A stretch of DNA of 64,000 nt from Sphingomonadaceae bacterium. Its GTDB lineage: Bacteria > Pseudomonadota > Alphaproteobacteria > Sphingomonadales > Sphingomonadaceae. The position numbers were made by a program, and so were the translations under genes. The stretch's first letter is position 1. Each line of letters begins with the position of its first letter. Of this stretch, positions 12,012-21,502 are shown one piece after another. The stretch covers positions 1 through 64,000 of the forward strand of contig JASBUR010000009.1 in NCBI GenBank assembly GCA_030147805.1, given 5' to 3'. A model generated the notes under the pieces. That model did not search any database. It saw nothing but the letters and a program-made list of their open reading frames with translations, and had not been told where the DNA came from.

Positions 12012-13772
12012 CTATGCGCGCAGTCGGGCGGCGATCAGGCCGCGCAGCGAGTTGCCGACGAAGAAGCCGCCGGCGAGGTCGGCGACGGTCAGCGTCGCTT
12101 CGATCGCGGCGCCGCTGTCGATCAGCTCGGCGCGCAGCACGCCCGGCAACAGGCCGGCGGCCACGGGCGGTGTCAGCAGCGTGTCGCCGCGCGGCACGAA
12201 CAGGCTGGTGAAACTGCCCTCCGTCAGCTCGCCGCACGCGTTGACGAAGACCACCTCGAACGCGCCGCTGGCGCGCCGCGCCGCGTCATAGAAGTCGCGA
12301 TCGCTGGTCTTGTGGTAGAGGCGCGGGTCGTCGCGGCCGACGGGAAGTGCGGCGACCGCGACCTCGACGGGCTCGACCGGGGCCGGCGGCAGCGGCGAGG
12401 CCAGCACGGCGACCGCACCGCAGGGGGCGAGCAGGATCCGCAGCCGCGCCGGATGCGCCAGCTCGCCGACCGTCGCCTGGATCTGGTTGAGGACGCCGTG
12501 GCGGTCGAAGGCGAAGCGCCAGTGCGCCGCCGATGCCGCCAGCCGGTCGATGTGGCGCGGCAGGCGCAACGGCCCGGCTTCGGGGTCGAAGCGCAGCGTC
12601 TCGATGAGATCGAAGCGTGCGGTCGATCGGCCCAGGAAGGCCGCCTTGGTCAGGCATTCGGCCCATTCCGCCGCCGGTTCGCTGTCGGCGACGATGCCCG
12701 CGCCGACGCCCAGCGTCGCGGTGCCGGGGGGGCCGGTCATCACCAGCGTCCGGATGGCGACGTTGAAGCTGGCGCTGCCGTCGGGGCCGAGCTGTCCGAT
12801 ACTGCCGGTGTAGAGGCCCCGCGGCTGCGCCTCGATCCGCGCGATCACCTCCATCGCCCGGATCTTGGGCGCGCCGGTCACCGATCCGCAGGGGAAGAGC
12901 GCCTCGATCACGTCGACCGCATCGTTTCCGGGGGCCAGCGTCGCCGAGACGGTCGAGGTCATCTGGTGGACCGTCGGATAGGTCTCCACCTCGAACAGCG
13001 CGTCGACCGCGACCGACCCGTCGGCGGCGACGCGCGACAGGTCGTTGCGCAGCAGGTCGACGATCATCAGATTCTCGGCGCGGTTCTTCGGATCGGCGGC
13101 GAGCGCCGCCGCGACGTTGCGGTCGGCCATCGGCGAACGCGCCGCCGTGCCCTTCATCGGGCGGGTGGTCAGTCGGGCGTCGGCAAGCGCGAAGAATAAT
13201 TCGGGAGAGAAGGACAGCGCCCAGGCGGCACCGGTGTGGACGAGCGCGCCATGCGGCGCGCTCTGCGTGCCGCGCAGGCGGCGGTAGAGCGCGAGCGGGT
13301 GACCCTCGACCGCAACGTCGGCAGCGAAGGTGATGTTGGCCTGGTAGATGTCGCCGGCGTCGATCAGCGCCTGCGTCGCGTCGATCATCGCCGCATAGGC
13401 CTCGGCATCGATACGCGGGCGAAGCGCGCCGACCGTTGCACGCCCGTCGCCGAGCAGCGCCTCGACCTCGGCGCCGTCGAGGCGCAGTCGCCGGTCGAAC
13501 AGCCCGAACCAGAGCAGCGGCAAGCCGTCGCGCGGGGCGCGGAACAGCGGCCGCAGCCGCGGTTCGAGCGCATGGCCCGCGGCAAAACCGATGAACCCGG
13601 CCGCCCAGCGGCCGTCGCGTTGCGCGGCGCGCAGGCGATCGAGCGCCGGGCGCACGTCGTCGAGCCGATGCGCCACGACGATCTCGCCCGGAGCGGCGAA
13701 CAGGTCCGCGCCGCCACCGCGACGCGCGTCGTCGAGCAGCACGAAGGGAGCGGTCGGGTCGAAACCGGTCAT
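12012..13772 (-). CDS. pabB: Fused aminodeoxychorismate synthase I / aminodeoxychorismate lyase
   Basis: The 586-residue protein joins two folate-pathway enzymes. Residues about 1-340 are PabB, which aminates chorismate to 4-amino-4-deoxychorismate. It shows the motifs PMKGTAARSP, ENLMIVDLLRNDLSRVA and PCGSVTGAPKIRAMEVI. From about residue 365 a class IV PLP aminotransferase fold follows, with the PLP lysine in LYHKTSDRDF and NACGELTEGSFTSLFV. That part matches PabC, which releases pyruvate to give 4-aminobenzoate. A glutaminase partner (PabA) would be encoded elsewhere. Such fusions are known in sphingomonads and other bacteria. The gene stands alone and ends at the shared groEL terminator. 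Confidence 0.93.
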   Translation of the reverse strand: MTGFDPTAPFVLLDDARRGGGADLFAAPGEIVVAHRLDDVRPALDRLRAAQRDGRWAAGFIGFAAGHALEPRLRPLFRAPRDGLPLLWFGLFDRRLRLDGAEVEALLGDGRATVGALRPRIDAEAYAAMIDATQALIDAGDIYQANITFAADVAVEGHPLALYRRLRGTQSAPHGALVHTGAAWALSFSPELFFALADARLTTRPMKGTAARSPMADRNVAAALAADPKNRAENLMIVDLLRNDLSRVAADGSVAVDALFEVETYPTVHQMTSTVSATLAPGNDAVDVIEALFPCGSVTGAPKIRAMEVIARIEAQPRGLYTGSIGQLGPDGSASFNVAIRTLVMTGPPGTATLGVGAGIVADSEPAAEWAECLTKAAFLGRSTARFDLIETLRFDPEAGPLRLPRHIDRLAASAAHWRFAFDRHGVLNQIQATVGELAHPARLRILLAPCGAVAVLASPLPPAPVEPVEVAVAALPVGRDDPRLYHKTSDRDFYDAARRASGAFEVVFVNACGELTEGSFTSLFVPRGDTLLTPPVAAGLLPGVLRAELIDSGAAIEATLTVADLAGGFFVGNSLRGLIAARLRA

Positions 13773-13875
13773 CGCAGCGGCTTTGGCATGTGGCGGCGCC
13801 CTTGGCGAGCCGGTCGCACCGTGGCGGACGCGCTTGCCCCTTGGGCAACGCGGCGCGCTGCACTACATCGGCGCG

Positions 13876-14544
13876 ATGAACGATCAAACCCGGCCGCTCA
13901 ACGCGGTGATCATCCCGGTGACGCCGTTGCAGCAGAATTGCACGCTGATCTGGTGCACCAAGACGATGCGCGGCGCCTTCACCGATCCCGGCGGCGATCT
14001 CGAGCGGCTGAAGGCGGTGGCCGCCGAGCGCGGCGTCACCATCGAGAAGCTGCTGGTCACGCACGGTCATATCGATCACTGCGGCGAGACCGGCGTGCTC
14101 GCCCGCGAACTCGGCGTACCCATCGAGGGCCCGCATCCCGACGACAAATTCTGGATCGATTCGAATCCGCAGACCGGCGCGCAATATGGCGTGCCGCGCG
14201 CCGAGGCGTTCACGCCGGACCGCTGGCTGCACGATGGCGACCAGGTGACGGTCGGCGATCTGGTCCTCGACGTCTACCATTGCCCCGGGCACACACCGGG
14301 TCATGTCGTGTTCCATCATGCGCCGTCGAATCTCGCGATCGTCGGCGACGTGCTGTTCCAGGGTTCGGTCGGCCGCACCGACTTTCCCAAGGGCGATTTT
14401 CCGACGCTGGTGAGGTCGATCACCGGCCGCCTGTGGCCGCTGGGGGATGCGACCGCCTTCGTGCCGGGGCACGGACCGATGTCGAGCTTCGGCCGCGAAC
14501 GCGCCACCAACCCTTTCGTCGGCGACGCGGCGCTCGCGTCCTAG
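13876..14544 (+). CDS. Metallo-beta-lactamase-fold hydrolase, glyoxalase II-like
   Basis: The 222-residue protein carries the zinc-binding motif THGHIDHCGE near residue 64. Later metal ligands appear in YHCPGHTPGHVV, IVGDVLFQGSVGRTDFP and FVPGHGPMS. This is the layout of glyoxalase II/YcbL-type hydrolases that split thioesters of the glutathione or related systems. The exact substrate cannot be assigned. ATG 13876 is chosen because homologues start just before NAVIIPVTPLQQNC. The stop shares CTAG with the convergent MAPEG gene. Confidence 0.85.
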   Translation: MNDQTRPLNAVIIPVTPLQQNCTLIWCTKTMRGAFTDPGGDLERLKAVAAERGVTIEKLLVTHGHIDHCGETGVLARELGVPIEGPHPDDKFWIDSNPQTGAQYGVPRAEAFTPDRWLHDGDQVTVGDLVLDVYHCPGHTPGHVVFHHAPSNLAIVGDVLFQGSVGRTDFPKGDFPTLVRSITGRLWPLGDATAFVPGHGPMSSFGRERATNPFVGDAALAS

Positions 14545-14936
14545 AAGCTCCGGACCGCGAGGATCAGGCCCCAGGCGCTGAGCAACAGCAGCGTGATCCA
14601 GGTGCCGGCGGTGCCGGCAATGCGAAACGGGTTGGGGGAGGGGCGTCCCATGCCGACGGCGTGGAGGAGCCGCGCAACGATGACGAGCGCCGAGACGATG
14701 CCGAGCAGCACGCTGTAGCCGGTCTCATATTCGATCAGCGCCATCAGGATCAGGATGATCGGCACATATTCGCCGAAATTCGCGTGCGCGCGCATGCGCA
14801 CGACCAGATCGGCGCTGCCGCCATCGCCGACCGAGATGCGTTCGGCCATCCGCACCTGGCTGACCCGGTAGCTCAGTACCAGATAGATCAGCCCGCAGAC
14901 CGCGGCGGTGAAGGTCGTGATCTCGAGTTGCTGCAT
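14541..14936 (-). CDS. MAPEG family membrane protein
   Basis: The 131-residue product has four hydrophobic segments and the motif RMRAHANFGEYVPIILILMALIE, characteristic of MAPEG proteins (membrane-associated proteins in eicosanoid and glutathione metabolism). Bacterial members are presumed glutathione-dependent transferases or peroxidases in the inner membrane; the actual substrate is unknown. The start at 14936 gives the compact MQQLEITTFTAAV N-terminus; an upstream in-frame start is possible but lacks family support. It converges on the metallo-hydrolase gene with a 4-base overlap. Confidence 0.85.
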   Translation of the reverse strand: MQQLEITTFTAAVCGLIYLVLSYRVSQVRMAERISVGDGGSADLVVRMRAHANFGEYVPIILILMALIEYETGYSVLLGIVSALVIVARLLHAVGMGRPSPNPFRIAGTAGTWITLLLLSAWGLILAVRSF

Positions 14937-15130
14937 CCCCAGGCTCCCGCGTTTCGACGCCTCTCTCCGGCCCGCGAAACACTGCGGCAAAGCGGCAGCG
15001 GAGGGAAGGAAAATCCGGGACGCCTTGCACTTGCATGGGGGGCGGAAATGAGTATTGTCGCGCGCTCATTGAATCAGGGCGCGCCGGTACCGGCTGCAAT
15101 CCCGGATAAACCACGAGAATAGGTGCCAAA

Positions 15131-15310
15131 ATGGCCGTCCCGAAGCGAAAAACATCTCCGTCGCGCCGCAACATGCGCCGCAGCCACCACGCGCTGACCG
15201 CGACGCAGTTCCAGGAATGCACGAACTGCGGCGAGCTCAAGCTGCCGCACCACATCTGCAATGGTTGCGGCCACTATAACGGCCGAGAGGTTAGCGAGCC
15301 CAAGGCCTAA
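15131..15310 (+). CDS. rpmF: 50S ribosomal protein L32
   Basis: A 59-residue ORF beginning [21 protein letters not shown] is unmistakable L32 of the large ribosomal subunit. Two cysteine pairs (ECTNCG and ICNGCG) form a zinc ribbon, so this is the zinc-binding form of the protein. It precedes plsX by 22 bases, the usual bacterial rpmF-plsX-fabH order that ties ribosome and membrane-lipid synthesis. Confidence 0.97.
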   Translation: MAVPKRKTSPSRRNMRRSHHALTATQFQECTNCGELKLPHHICNGCGHYNGREVSEPKA

Positions 15311-15332
15311 GGGCAGATAGGGCGACGGCGTC

Positions 15333-16403
15333 ATGACCGACCGTCCGATCATTGCGCTCGACGCCATGGGTGGCGACGGCGGCCCGGCGGTCACGATCGC
15401 CGCCGCCGAAATCGCCCACAAGCGCTATCCCAAGCTCCGCTTCCGCTTCTACGGACGCGAGGATGCGATCCGCGCCGAGCTGGCGCGCGCCCCGCGCGTC
15501 GCCCGCGACGCGGTGATCGTCCACAGCGACGAAGAAGTGCTCGGCACCGACAAGCCGAGCCAGGTGCTGCGCCGCGCGCGCCGCTCCTCGATGGGCATGA
15601 CCATCGAGGCGGTGAAGGCGGGCGAGGCGCATGCCGCCGTTTCCGCCGGCAATACCGGCGCGCTGATGGCGATCGCCAAGATCGGCCTGCGCACGATGGA
15701 GGGCATCGACCGCCCGGCGCTCGCGGCGCTGTTGCCGACGATCAAGTCGGAATCGGTGATGCTCGATCTCGGCGCCAACACCGAATGCGACGAGAATAAT
15801 CTCGTGCAGTTCGCGGTGATGGGCGCCGCCTTCGCGCGCACCGTGCTCGGGCTCAAGCGCCCGCGCGTCGCGCTGCTCAACATCGGCGAGGAAGACCTCA
15901 AGGGCACGCACGAGCTCAAGGCGGCCGCTGCCATGCTGCGCGATGCCGACCTGCCGATGGAGTTCACCGGCTTCACCGAAGGCGACAAGATCAGCAAGGG
16001 CGACGTGGACGTCATCGTCACCGACGGCTTTTCGGGCAATATCGCGCTCAAGACCGCAGAAGGCACGGCGAAGCTCGTCGTGACGCTGCTCGCCAATGCC
16101 TTTCGCAGCTCGGCGCTGACCAAGCTTGGCTATATCATGTCGCGGCCCGCGCTGCGCGCGCTGCGCGGTCATCTCGATCCCAACAACCACAATGGCGCGG
16201 TCTTCCTCGGCCTCAACGGCATCGTCGTGAAGAGCCACGGCAGCGCGACGCCGCGCGGGGTCGCCAATGCGATCGGCGTGGCGCACGACCTCGTCGTCTC
16301 CGATATCGCGCGCCGCATTGCGCGCGACCTCGCCAATTTCGACGCGCACCGCCGGACCACTGCCGAGCTGCCGGCCGCCGACCCGACGATGACCGCGGCA
16401 TGA
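15333..16403 (+). CDS. plsX: Phosphate acyltransferase PlsX
   Basis: The 356-residue enzyme converts acyl-ACP to acyl-phosphate, the donor for PlsY in phosphatidic-acid synthesis. It is a peripheral protein at the inner membrane. Typical segments are [12 protein letters not shown] at the start, [24 protein letters not shown], and [13 protein letters not shown] near the end. The length is normal. Its stop overlaps the fabH start by ATGA. Confidence 0.97.
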   Translation: MTDRPIIALDAMGGDGGPAVTIAAAEIAHKRYPKLRFRFYGREDAIRAELARAPRVARDAVIVHSDEEVLGTDKPSQVLRRARRSSMGMTIEAVKAGEAHAAVSAGNTGALMAIAKIGLRTMEGIDRPALAALLPTIKSESVMLDLGANTECDENNLVQFAVMGAAFARTVLGLKRPRVALLNIGEEDLKGTHELKAAAAMLRDADLPMEFTGFTEGDKISKGDVDVIVTDGFSGNIALKTAEGTAKLVVTLLANAFRSSALTKLGYIMSRPALRALRGHLDPNNHNGAVFLGLNGIVVKSHGSATPRGVANAIGVAHDLVVSDIARRIARDLANFDAHRRTTAELPAADPTMTAA

Positions 16404-17380
16404 GCGGCGTCACGCGGTCACGCATCATCGGCACGGGCGTCTATCTGCCGGCGCGCGTGATGGAGAATGCCGAACTGGCCGCGCAGGTCGATACCTCGGA
16501 CGAGTGGATCGTCGAGCGGACGGGTATCCGCCGTCGCCATATCGCCGCCGACGGCGAGTTCACCTCCGACCTCGCCACCGCGGCGGCGCGCGAGGCGTTG
16601 CTCGCCGCGGGTGTCGATGCCGAGGCGATCGACCTGATCATCGTCGCGACGGCGACGCCCGACCAGACCTTCCCGGCGACGGCGACTCGCGTCCAGGCCA
16701 AGCTCGGGATGACGAAGGGCATCGCGTTCGACGTCGCCGCGGTCTGCTCGGGCTTCCTCTACGCGCTGACCGTCGCCGATGCGATGATCCGCGCCGGGCA
16801 GGGGCGGACCGCGCTCGTCATCGGGGCGGAGACCTTCAGCCGGATCCTCGACTGGGAGGACCGCGGCACCTGCGTGCTGTTCGGCGACGGCGCGGGCGCG
16901 GTGGTGCTGCGCGCCGAGGCCGGACGCGGCCTGTCGACCGACAAGGGCATCCTGGCGACGCGCCTCCATTCCGACGGGCGCTACAACGAGCTACTGTACG
17001 TCGACGGCGGCCCGGGGTCGACCGGGACCACCGGCAAGCTGCGTATGAAGGGCAAGGAAGTGTTCCGCCACGCGGTCACCAACCTGTCCGAGGTCATGCT
17101 CGAGACGCTGGGGGCCGCGGGGCTGTCGGCCAAGGACGTGGCCTGGGTCATCCCGCACCAGGCCAATCTCCGCATCCTCGAAGGCACCGCCCGGAAGCTC
17201 GGGCTCGGCATCGACCGCGTCGTCGTCACCGTCGACCGCCACGCCAACACGTCGGCGGCGAGCGTGCCGCTCGCGCTCGACACCGCGGTTCGCGACGGTC
17301 GTATCAGGGACGGCGACCTGCTGCTGCTCGAGGCCATGGGCGGTGGTTTTACCTGGGGGGCCGCCGCGGTTCGCTGGTGA
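16400..17380 (+). CDS. fabH: Beta-ketoacyl-ACP synthase III
   Basis: The 326-residue thiolase-fold enzyme starts fatty-acid synthesis by condensing acetyl-CoA with malonyl-ACP. The catalytic triad is visible: cysteine 116 in [11 protein letters not shown], histidine in [11 protein letters not shown] and asparagine in [14 protein letters not shown]. The start [13 protein letters not shown] and the [17 protein letters not shown] signature are standard. It overlaps plsX by 4 bases and is followed 79 bases later by ihfA. Confidence 0.97.
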   Translation: MSGVTRSRIIGTGVYLPARVMENAELAAQVDTSDEWIVERTGIRRRHIAADGEFTSDLATAAAREALLAAGVDAEAIDLIIVATATPDQTFPATATRVQAKLGMTKGIAFDVAAVCSGFLYALTVADAMIRAGQGRTALVIGAETFSRILDWEDRGTCVLFGDGAGAVVLRAEAGRGLSTDKGILATRLHSDGRYNELLYVDGGPGSTGTTGKLRMKGKEVFRHAVTNLSEVMLETLGAAGLSAKDVAWVIPHQANLRILEGTARKLGLGIDRVVVTVDRHANTSAASVPLALDTAVRDGRIRDGDLLLLEAMGGGFTWGAAAVRW

Positions 17381-17459
17381 TCGTTACGCCTCCGACATTG
17401 AAGCCCCCGGGGAGTTACGGTAGTAGTCACAAATCCAGCCAGTCGCGAGGCACGAGATC

Positions 17460-17756
17460 ATGGCCGCACATACGCTAACCCGAGCCGACCTCAGCGATGC
17501 GGTGCATCGCGAGATCGGCCTGTCGCGTGCCGATTCGGCGCAACTCGTCGAACAGGTCCTGGACGAAATCTGCAGCGCGCTCACCAAGGGGCAGAACGTC
17601 AAGATCTCGTCGTTCGGCACCTTCATGTTGCGCGACAAGGGGCGGCGCATCGGCCGCAACCCGAAGACCGGCAAGGAAGTGCCGATCGAGCCGCGGCGCG
17701 TGCTCACTTTCCGCCCCAGCCAGTTGATGCGCGACCGCATCAACGCCGCGGGCTGA
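17460..17756 (+). CDS. ihfA: Integration host factor alpha subunit
   Basis: The 98-residue HU/IHF-family protein pairs with IhfB to bend DNA sharply at specific sites. The segment [24 protein letters not shown] contains the beta-arm, and [15 protein letters not shown] closes the arm. The alpha subunit is favoured over HU by the N-terminal [19 protein letters not shown] and by the neighbourhood (fabH before, merR after). The downstream MerR gene begins 5 bases after its stop, so both share a message. Confidence 0.93.
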   Translation: MAAHTLTRADLSDAVHREIGLSRADSAQLVEQVLDEICSALTKGQNVKISSFGTFMLRDKGRRIGRNPKTGKEVPIEPRRVLTFRPSQLMRDRINAAG

Positions 17757-17761
17757 GGCCG

Positions 17762-18199
17762 GTGGTCGACGCAGGCAAGGCGGCGAGCGCCTTCCGTACC
17801 ATCAGCGAGGTTTCCGACGACATCGGCGTCCCGCAGCATGTGCTTCGCTTTTGGGAAACCAAGTTCCCGGCGATAAAGCCGATGAAGCGCGGTGGGAACC
17901 GCCGCTACTATCGACCTGAAGACGTTCAGCTTCTGCAATCGATAAATCGCCTGCTCTACACCGATGGCTACACCATCAAGGGCGTCCAGAAGCTCATCAA
18001 GGACCGCGGCGTTCGGTCGGTTATCGGTGGTGCCGGCGCGCCCGGCGAAACCCCGACGTCGGTCGCGGCGGCGACCGACCTGTTCGTCAGCGAGCAGCCG
18101 GCGGAAGCGGCGGGCCTCGGTGCGCCGCAGGTCGCCGAGATCCGGGCCATCCGCGACCGCCTGGCGGTAGCCCTCGCCGAATCGCGCCGCGCCGCCTAA
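17762..18199 (+). CDS. MerR-family transcriptional regulator
   Basis: The 145-residue protein starts at GTG 17762. It has the MerR winged-helix DNA-binding domain at residues about 10-80: [40 protein letters not shown] and [12 protein letters not shown]. The short C-terminal part lacks the cysteines of metal-sensing MerR proteins, so the effector is unknown. The conserved place after ihfA is typical of alphaproteobacteria and suggests a housekeeping role rather than resistance. Confidence 0.9.
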   Translation: MVDAGKAASAFRTISEVSDDIGVPQHVLRFWETKFPAIKPMKRGGNRRYYRPEDVQLLQSINRLLYTDGYTIKGVQKLIKDRGVRSVIGGAGAPGETPTSVAAATDLFVSEQPAEAAGLGAPQVAEIRAIRDRLAVALAESRRAA

Positions 18200-18220
18200 C
18201 CAAAGTCGGAGCTGAAATAA

Positions 18221-18254
18221 CTTCGTATGCGAAGTAGATCCTTCGCATGCGAAA
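18221..18254. promoter_or_regulatory. Two operator-like palindromes at the marR promoter
   Basis: Two copies of CTTCGYATGCGAA lie at 18221-18234 and 18241-18254, start to start 20 bases apart, about two helical turns. The core TTCGCATGCGAA of the second copy is a perfect dyad and contains the marR start codon. The first copy sits between weak hexamers CTGAAA (18212) and TAGATC (18235) with 17-base spacing. That would put transcription at the ATG. MarR proteins bind such dyads as dimers, so autoregulation is the likely meaning. Confidence 0.6.
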
Positions 18255-18684
18255 GGAGCCACGTCTCTTTCAGTTGCTGTCGCAAGCGCAGCGCGCGGTC
18301 ACGCAGGCCGCCGAGCGCGACTGCGTCGCTCGTCTCGGCGCCACGCCCGCACAGCTGGCGCTGCTCTACGCGCTCGAAGGCAAGTCGCCCGTCGCCATGG
18401 CGGTCGTCGGGCGGGCGCTCGACCTGAGCCCCGCCGCGCTCAGCGGGCTCGCCGATCGCTGCGAGCGCGCCGGTCTCGTCGAGCGGCGGCCCAGCCAGCG
18501 CGATGCGCGCTCGACCGAATTGCTCGCCACCGAGCGGGGACGCGCGCTGCGCGACGAGTCCTATCCGCTGCTCGCCGAACTCAACGCCGGCCTCGTCGTA
18601 GGACTCGACGCGTCGGAGCGGGCGGCAGCGGCGAAATTCCTCACCGGTCTGATCGAACGGTTTGGCAAAGCCAAGGGAGAATGA
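18247..18684 (+). CDS. MarR-family transcriptional regulator
   Basis: The 145-residue protein has the MarR winged-helix layout. An N-terminal dimerisation helix is followed by a DNA-binding part with GRALDLSPAALSGLADRCERAGLVERRPSQRDARSTELLAT (about residues 58-98); RDARST is the typical wing. MarR repressors usually respond to phenolic or acyl-CoA-like ligands. The enoyl-CoA hydratase gene starts 1 base after its stop, so the pair is an operon and an acyl-CoA or aromatic ligand is plausible. The ATG lies inside an operator-like palindrome with no ribosome site upstream. No better in-frame start is present. Confidence 0.87.
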   Translation: MRKEPRLFQLLSQAQRAVTQAAERDCVARLGATPAQLALLYALEGKSPVAMAVVGRALDLSPAALSGLADRCERAGLVERRPSQRDARSTELLATERGRALRDESYPLLAELNAGLVVGLDASERAAAAKFLTGLIERFGKAKGE

Positions 18685-18685
18685 G

Positions 18686-19459
18686 ATGAGCGAGCCTATC
18701 CTCGTCGAGCGCGACGGCGGCGTGATGACGCTGCGCATGAACCGCGCCGAGAAGCGCAACGCGTTGACCCAGTCGATGTACGCCGGCCTGGCCGACGGCC
18801 TCGACGCCGCCGCGGCCGACCCCGCCGTGCGCGCGGTGGTGATCGCCGGGGCGGGCGGCCACTTCACCGCGGGCAACGACCTCGGCGACTTTTTGGCCGA
18901 GCCGCCGCGTGATGGCAGCGAGCGTCCCGTCGGCCGCTTCCTTCGCACCATCGCCGCTTTCCCCAAGCCGCTGATCGCCGCGGTCGAAGGCGTGGCGGTC
19001 GGAGTCGGCACGACGATGCTGCTGCACTGCGATCTCGTCTACGCCGACGAGACCGCCCGGCTGCAGCTGGTGTTCGTCAATCTCGGGCTGGTGCCCGAAG
19101 CCGCGTCGAGCCTGCTGTTGCCGCGCATGGTCGGAACCACCCGGGCCTCCGAGCTGCTGATGTTCGGCGAGGTCTTCTCCGCGGTCGACGCCGAGCGCTA
19201 CGGCATCGTCACGCGCGTGCTTCCCGCCGGGGAGGTCGGCGCCTTTGCCGCCGAGCGCGCCGCAGCGCTGGCCGCCAAGCCCGCCGGCGCGCTCCGCTCG
19301 ACCAAACAGCTCATTCGCCATTCGCAGACCGACACCGTCACCGAGCGAATGGCGGAGGAGGGAGCGCTGTTCGCCGCCGGGCTGCAGTCGGGCGAGGCGC
19401 GCGAGGCGATGACCGCCTTCATGGAGAAGCGAAAGCCCGATTTCAGCCGGTTCGCATGA
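18686..19459 (+). CDS. Enoyl-CoA hydratase/isomerase family protein
   Basis: The 257-residue crotonase-fold protein shows the CoA-binding start [12 protein letters not shown]-like region, the oxyanion-hole segment [12 protein letters not shown] and [20 protein letters not shown] glutamate is retained in [12 protein letters not shown]. It should hydrate or isomerise an unsaturated acyl-CoA; which one is not evident. ATG 18686 is preferred because AAGGGAGA precedes it. The operon with a MarR regulator suggests inducible degradation of a fatty or aromatic acid. Its end overlaps the convergent mgsA gene by 17 bases. Confidence 0.88.
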   Translation: MSEPILVERDGGVMTLRMNRAEKRNALTQSMYAGLADGLDAAAADPAVRAVVIAGAGGHFTAGNDLGDFLAEPPRDGSERPVGRFLRTIAAFPKPLIAAVEGVAVGVGTTMLLHCDLVYADETARLQLVFVNLGLVPEAASSLLLPRMVGTTRASELLMFGEVFSAVDAERYGIVTRVLPAGEVGAFAAERAAALAAKPAGALRSTKQLIRHSQTDTVTERMAEEGALFAAGLQSGEAREAMTAFMEKRKPDFSRFA

Positions 19460-19808
19460 GCCGGTCGGCGGTGGCGCCGTTGAGCGCCATCGGCAGGTCG
19501 TAGACGATCGCGAGCCGCATCAGCGCCTTGACGTCGACGTCGTGCGGCATCGGCGTCAGCGGGTCGACGAAGAAGATCAGCATGTCGAGCCGCCCTTCGG
19601 CGATCATCGCGCCGATCTGCTGATCGCCGCCGAGCGGGCCGCTCTTCAACGGCGTCAGTTCGAGTGTGGGGAAGGCCTCGAGCACGCGCTTGCCGGTGGT
19701 GCCCGTCGCGAACAGCGTCGCGGCGCCCAGCACGGCGATGTGCCGCCCGACCCAGGCGACGAGGTCGTCCTTCTGCGCATCATGCGCGACGAGAGCGATG
19801 GCGGTCAT
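19443..19808 (-). CDS. mgsA: Methylglyoxal synthase
   Basis: The 121-residue product converts dihydroxyacetone phosphate to methylglyoxal and phosphate, a bypass that relieves phosphosugar stress. Signatures are [16 protein letters not shown] at the start, [11 protein letters not shown] (phosphate binding), [17 protein letters not shown] with the catalytic aspartate region, and [18 protein letters not shown]. The start at 19808 gives the normal N-terminus; upstream in-frame codons give no recognisable extension. It converges on the enoyl-CoA hydratase gene with a 17-base tail overlap. Confidence 0.93.
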   Translation of the reverse strand: MTAIALVAHDAQKDDLVAWVGRHIAVLGAATLFATGTTGKRVLEAFPTLELTPLKSGPLGGDQQIGAMIAEGRLDMLIFFVDPLTPMPHDVDVKALMRLAIVYDLPMALNGATADRLMRTG

Positions 19809-19870
19809 GCCGCGAGCATCGCTGCTGCGACGGGTTGCGGCAAGGCCGCTGGCTTGGCAAGGGAACGGCC

Positions 19871-20749
19871 GTGAGCGAAACACCCGATTCCCCGACCGTC
19901 GTCGACAAGCTCGTCGACCTGCTCGACCTCGAGACGCTCGAGGTCAATCTGTTCCGCGGCGCGACCACCGACGAGCCGTGGCGCCGTGTCTATGGCGGGC
20001 AGGTGCTCGGCCAGGCGCTCGTCGCCGCGTCGCGCACCGTCGACGAGCAGTGGCCGGCGCATTCGCTCCATGCCTATTTCATCCGCCCCGGCGACCCGGC
20101 GGTGCCGATCCTCTATACCGTCGAACGCGACCGCGACGGCCAGAGCTTCACCACCCGCCGCGTGGTGGCGATCCAGCATGGTCGGCCGATCTTCAACATG
20201 GCGGTGTCGTTCCAGGCGGACGAGCCCGGGCTGACGCATCAGTTCGACATGCCCGACGTGCCCGGTCCCGAGGGGCTCACGCCTGAGATCGAGCTGCGCC
20301 GGCGCGATGCCGATCGCATTCCCGAGAGCCTTCGCGCGCACTGGCTGCGCGACCGGCCGATCGAGATTCGGCCGATCGCGCCGCGCGACCTGATCAATCC
20401 CGGCAAGGGGCCACCGTCGCACGACGTCTGGTTCCGCATCGCCGGGCCGATCGGCGAGGGGCGGGCCCTGCATCAGTGCATGCTCGCCTATGCATCCGAC
20501 ATGACGCTGCTCGATACCTGTCTGTTGCCCCACGATATCTCGTGGCTCAATCCGAAGCTGCAGAGCGCCAGCCTCGATCATGCGATCTGGTTTCATGAGC
20601 CGTTCCGTGCCGACGAATGGCTGCTCTACGTTCAGGACAGTCCCAAGGCTGCGGGCGCGCGCGGATTCAACCGTGGATCGGTCTATACGCGCGACGGCCG
20701 GCTGGTGGCGAGCGTCGCGCAGGAAGGGCTGATCCGCGTTCGTGGCTAG
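19871..20749 (+). CDS. tesB: Acyl-CoA thioesterase II
   Basis: The 292-residue double-hotdog protein hydrolyses acyl-CoA to free acid and CoA. It has [55 protein letters not shown] and a second hotdog half containing [12 protein letters not shown] and [20 protein letters not shown]; the latter supplies the catalytic aspartate. The GTG start at 19871 matches the family N-terminus before [12 protein letters not shown]. Its end overlaps the start of the methyltransferase gene by 8 bases, so they are cotranscribed. Confidence 0.95.
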   Translation: MSETPDSPTVVDKLVDLLDLETLEVNLFRGATTDEPWRRVYGGQVLGQALVAASRTVDEQWPAHSLHAYFIRPGDPAVPILYTVERDRDGQSFTTRRVVAIQHGRPIFNMAVSFQADEPGLTHQFDMPDVPGPEGLTPEIELRRRDADRIPESLRAHWLRDRPIEIRPIAPRDLINPGKGPPSHDVWFRIAGPIGEGRALHQCMLAYASDMTLLDTCLLPHDISWLNPKLQSASLDHAIWFHEPFRADEWLLYVQDSPKAAGARGFNRGSVYTRDGRLVASVAQEGLIRVRG

Positions 20750-21464
20750 CCGCCTCCGCCTCATCGCGCTCGCGCTGCTGCTCGCTGCCTGCGATGCCCG
20801 GTCGGCCGATACCGGGCATGTGGTCCATGAAAGCGCGCCGGCGTCGGCCTTCCCCCGGCCGCACCGCGCCGTCGCCGACATCGTCAGCGACCAGTTTTCG
20901 AACGAGGACGCCCGCGACCGCGCCGGCGAGGCGGAGAAGGTCATGGACCTGCTCGGCATCGCGCCCGGAATGACCGTCGCCGACATCGGTGCCGGCAACG
21001 GCTATTACACCGTTCGCCTGTCGCAGCGCGTCGGCGCCAGCGGACGGGTGTTCGCCGAGGACATCGTTCCCGCCTACGTCGACCGGCTGCGTGGCCGCGT
21101 GGAAGCCGAAGGGCTGCCCAACGTTACCGTGACGCTCGGGGAGCCGCACGACCCCAAGCTGCCGACGGGCGAGGCCGACCTCGCGCTGCTGATGCACATG
21201 TATCACGAGGTCGAGCAGCCGTTCGGGCTGCTGTGGCACCTCCACGCCGCGATGAAGCCGGGCGCGCGCGTCGCCATCGCCGACATGAACCGGCCGACCA
21301 ACCGCCACGGCACGCCGCCGGCGCTGCTGCGCTGCGAGCTGGCGGCGCTCGGCTATCGCCAGACGGCGTTCCACGATCTCGGCGGCACCAGCGGCTATCT
21401 GGCCGTGTTCGAGACCGCCGAGCCGCGCCCGAGCCCGCGGGCGATCAAACCCTGCAAGGGGTGA
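20742..21464 (+). CDS. Lipoprotein-like class I SAM methyltransferase
   Basis: The 240-residue product starts at GTG 20742, overlapping tesB. The N-terminus is RLRLIALALLLAACDA, a signal peptide with lipobox LAAC, so it should be a lipid-anchored envelope protein. From residue about 45 a Rossmann methyltransferase domain follows: motif I VADIGAGNGYYTVRLSQRVG, an acidic turn VFAEDIV, and LALLMHMYHEVEQP. Fourteen residues near the C-terminus (TAEPRPSPRAIKPC) look unstructured. The methyl donor is not known to be abundant outside the cytosol, so either the signal peptide is misread or the chemistry is unusual. The substrate is unknown. Confidence 0.8.
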   Translation: MASRLRLIALALLLAACDARSADTGHVVHESAPASAFPRPHRAVADIVSDQFSNEDARDRAGEAEKVMDLLGIAPGMTVADIGAGNGYYTVRLSQRVGASGRVFAEDIVPAYVDRLRGRVEAEGLPNVTVTLGEPHDPKLPTGEADLALLMHMYHEVEQPFGLLWHLHAAMKPGARVAIADMNRPTNRHGTPPALLRCELAALGYRQTAFHDLGGTSGYLAVFETAEPRPSPRAIKPCKG

Positions 21465-21502
21465 GGCCGGTTGACCTGCCCCGCCAACGACAGAGCGAGG
21501 GG

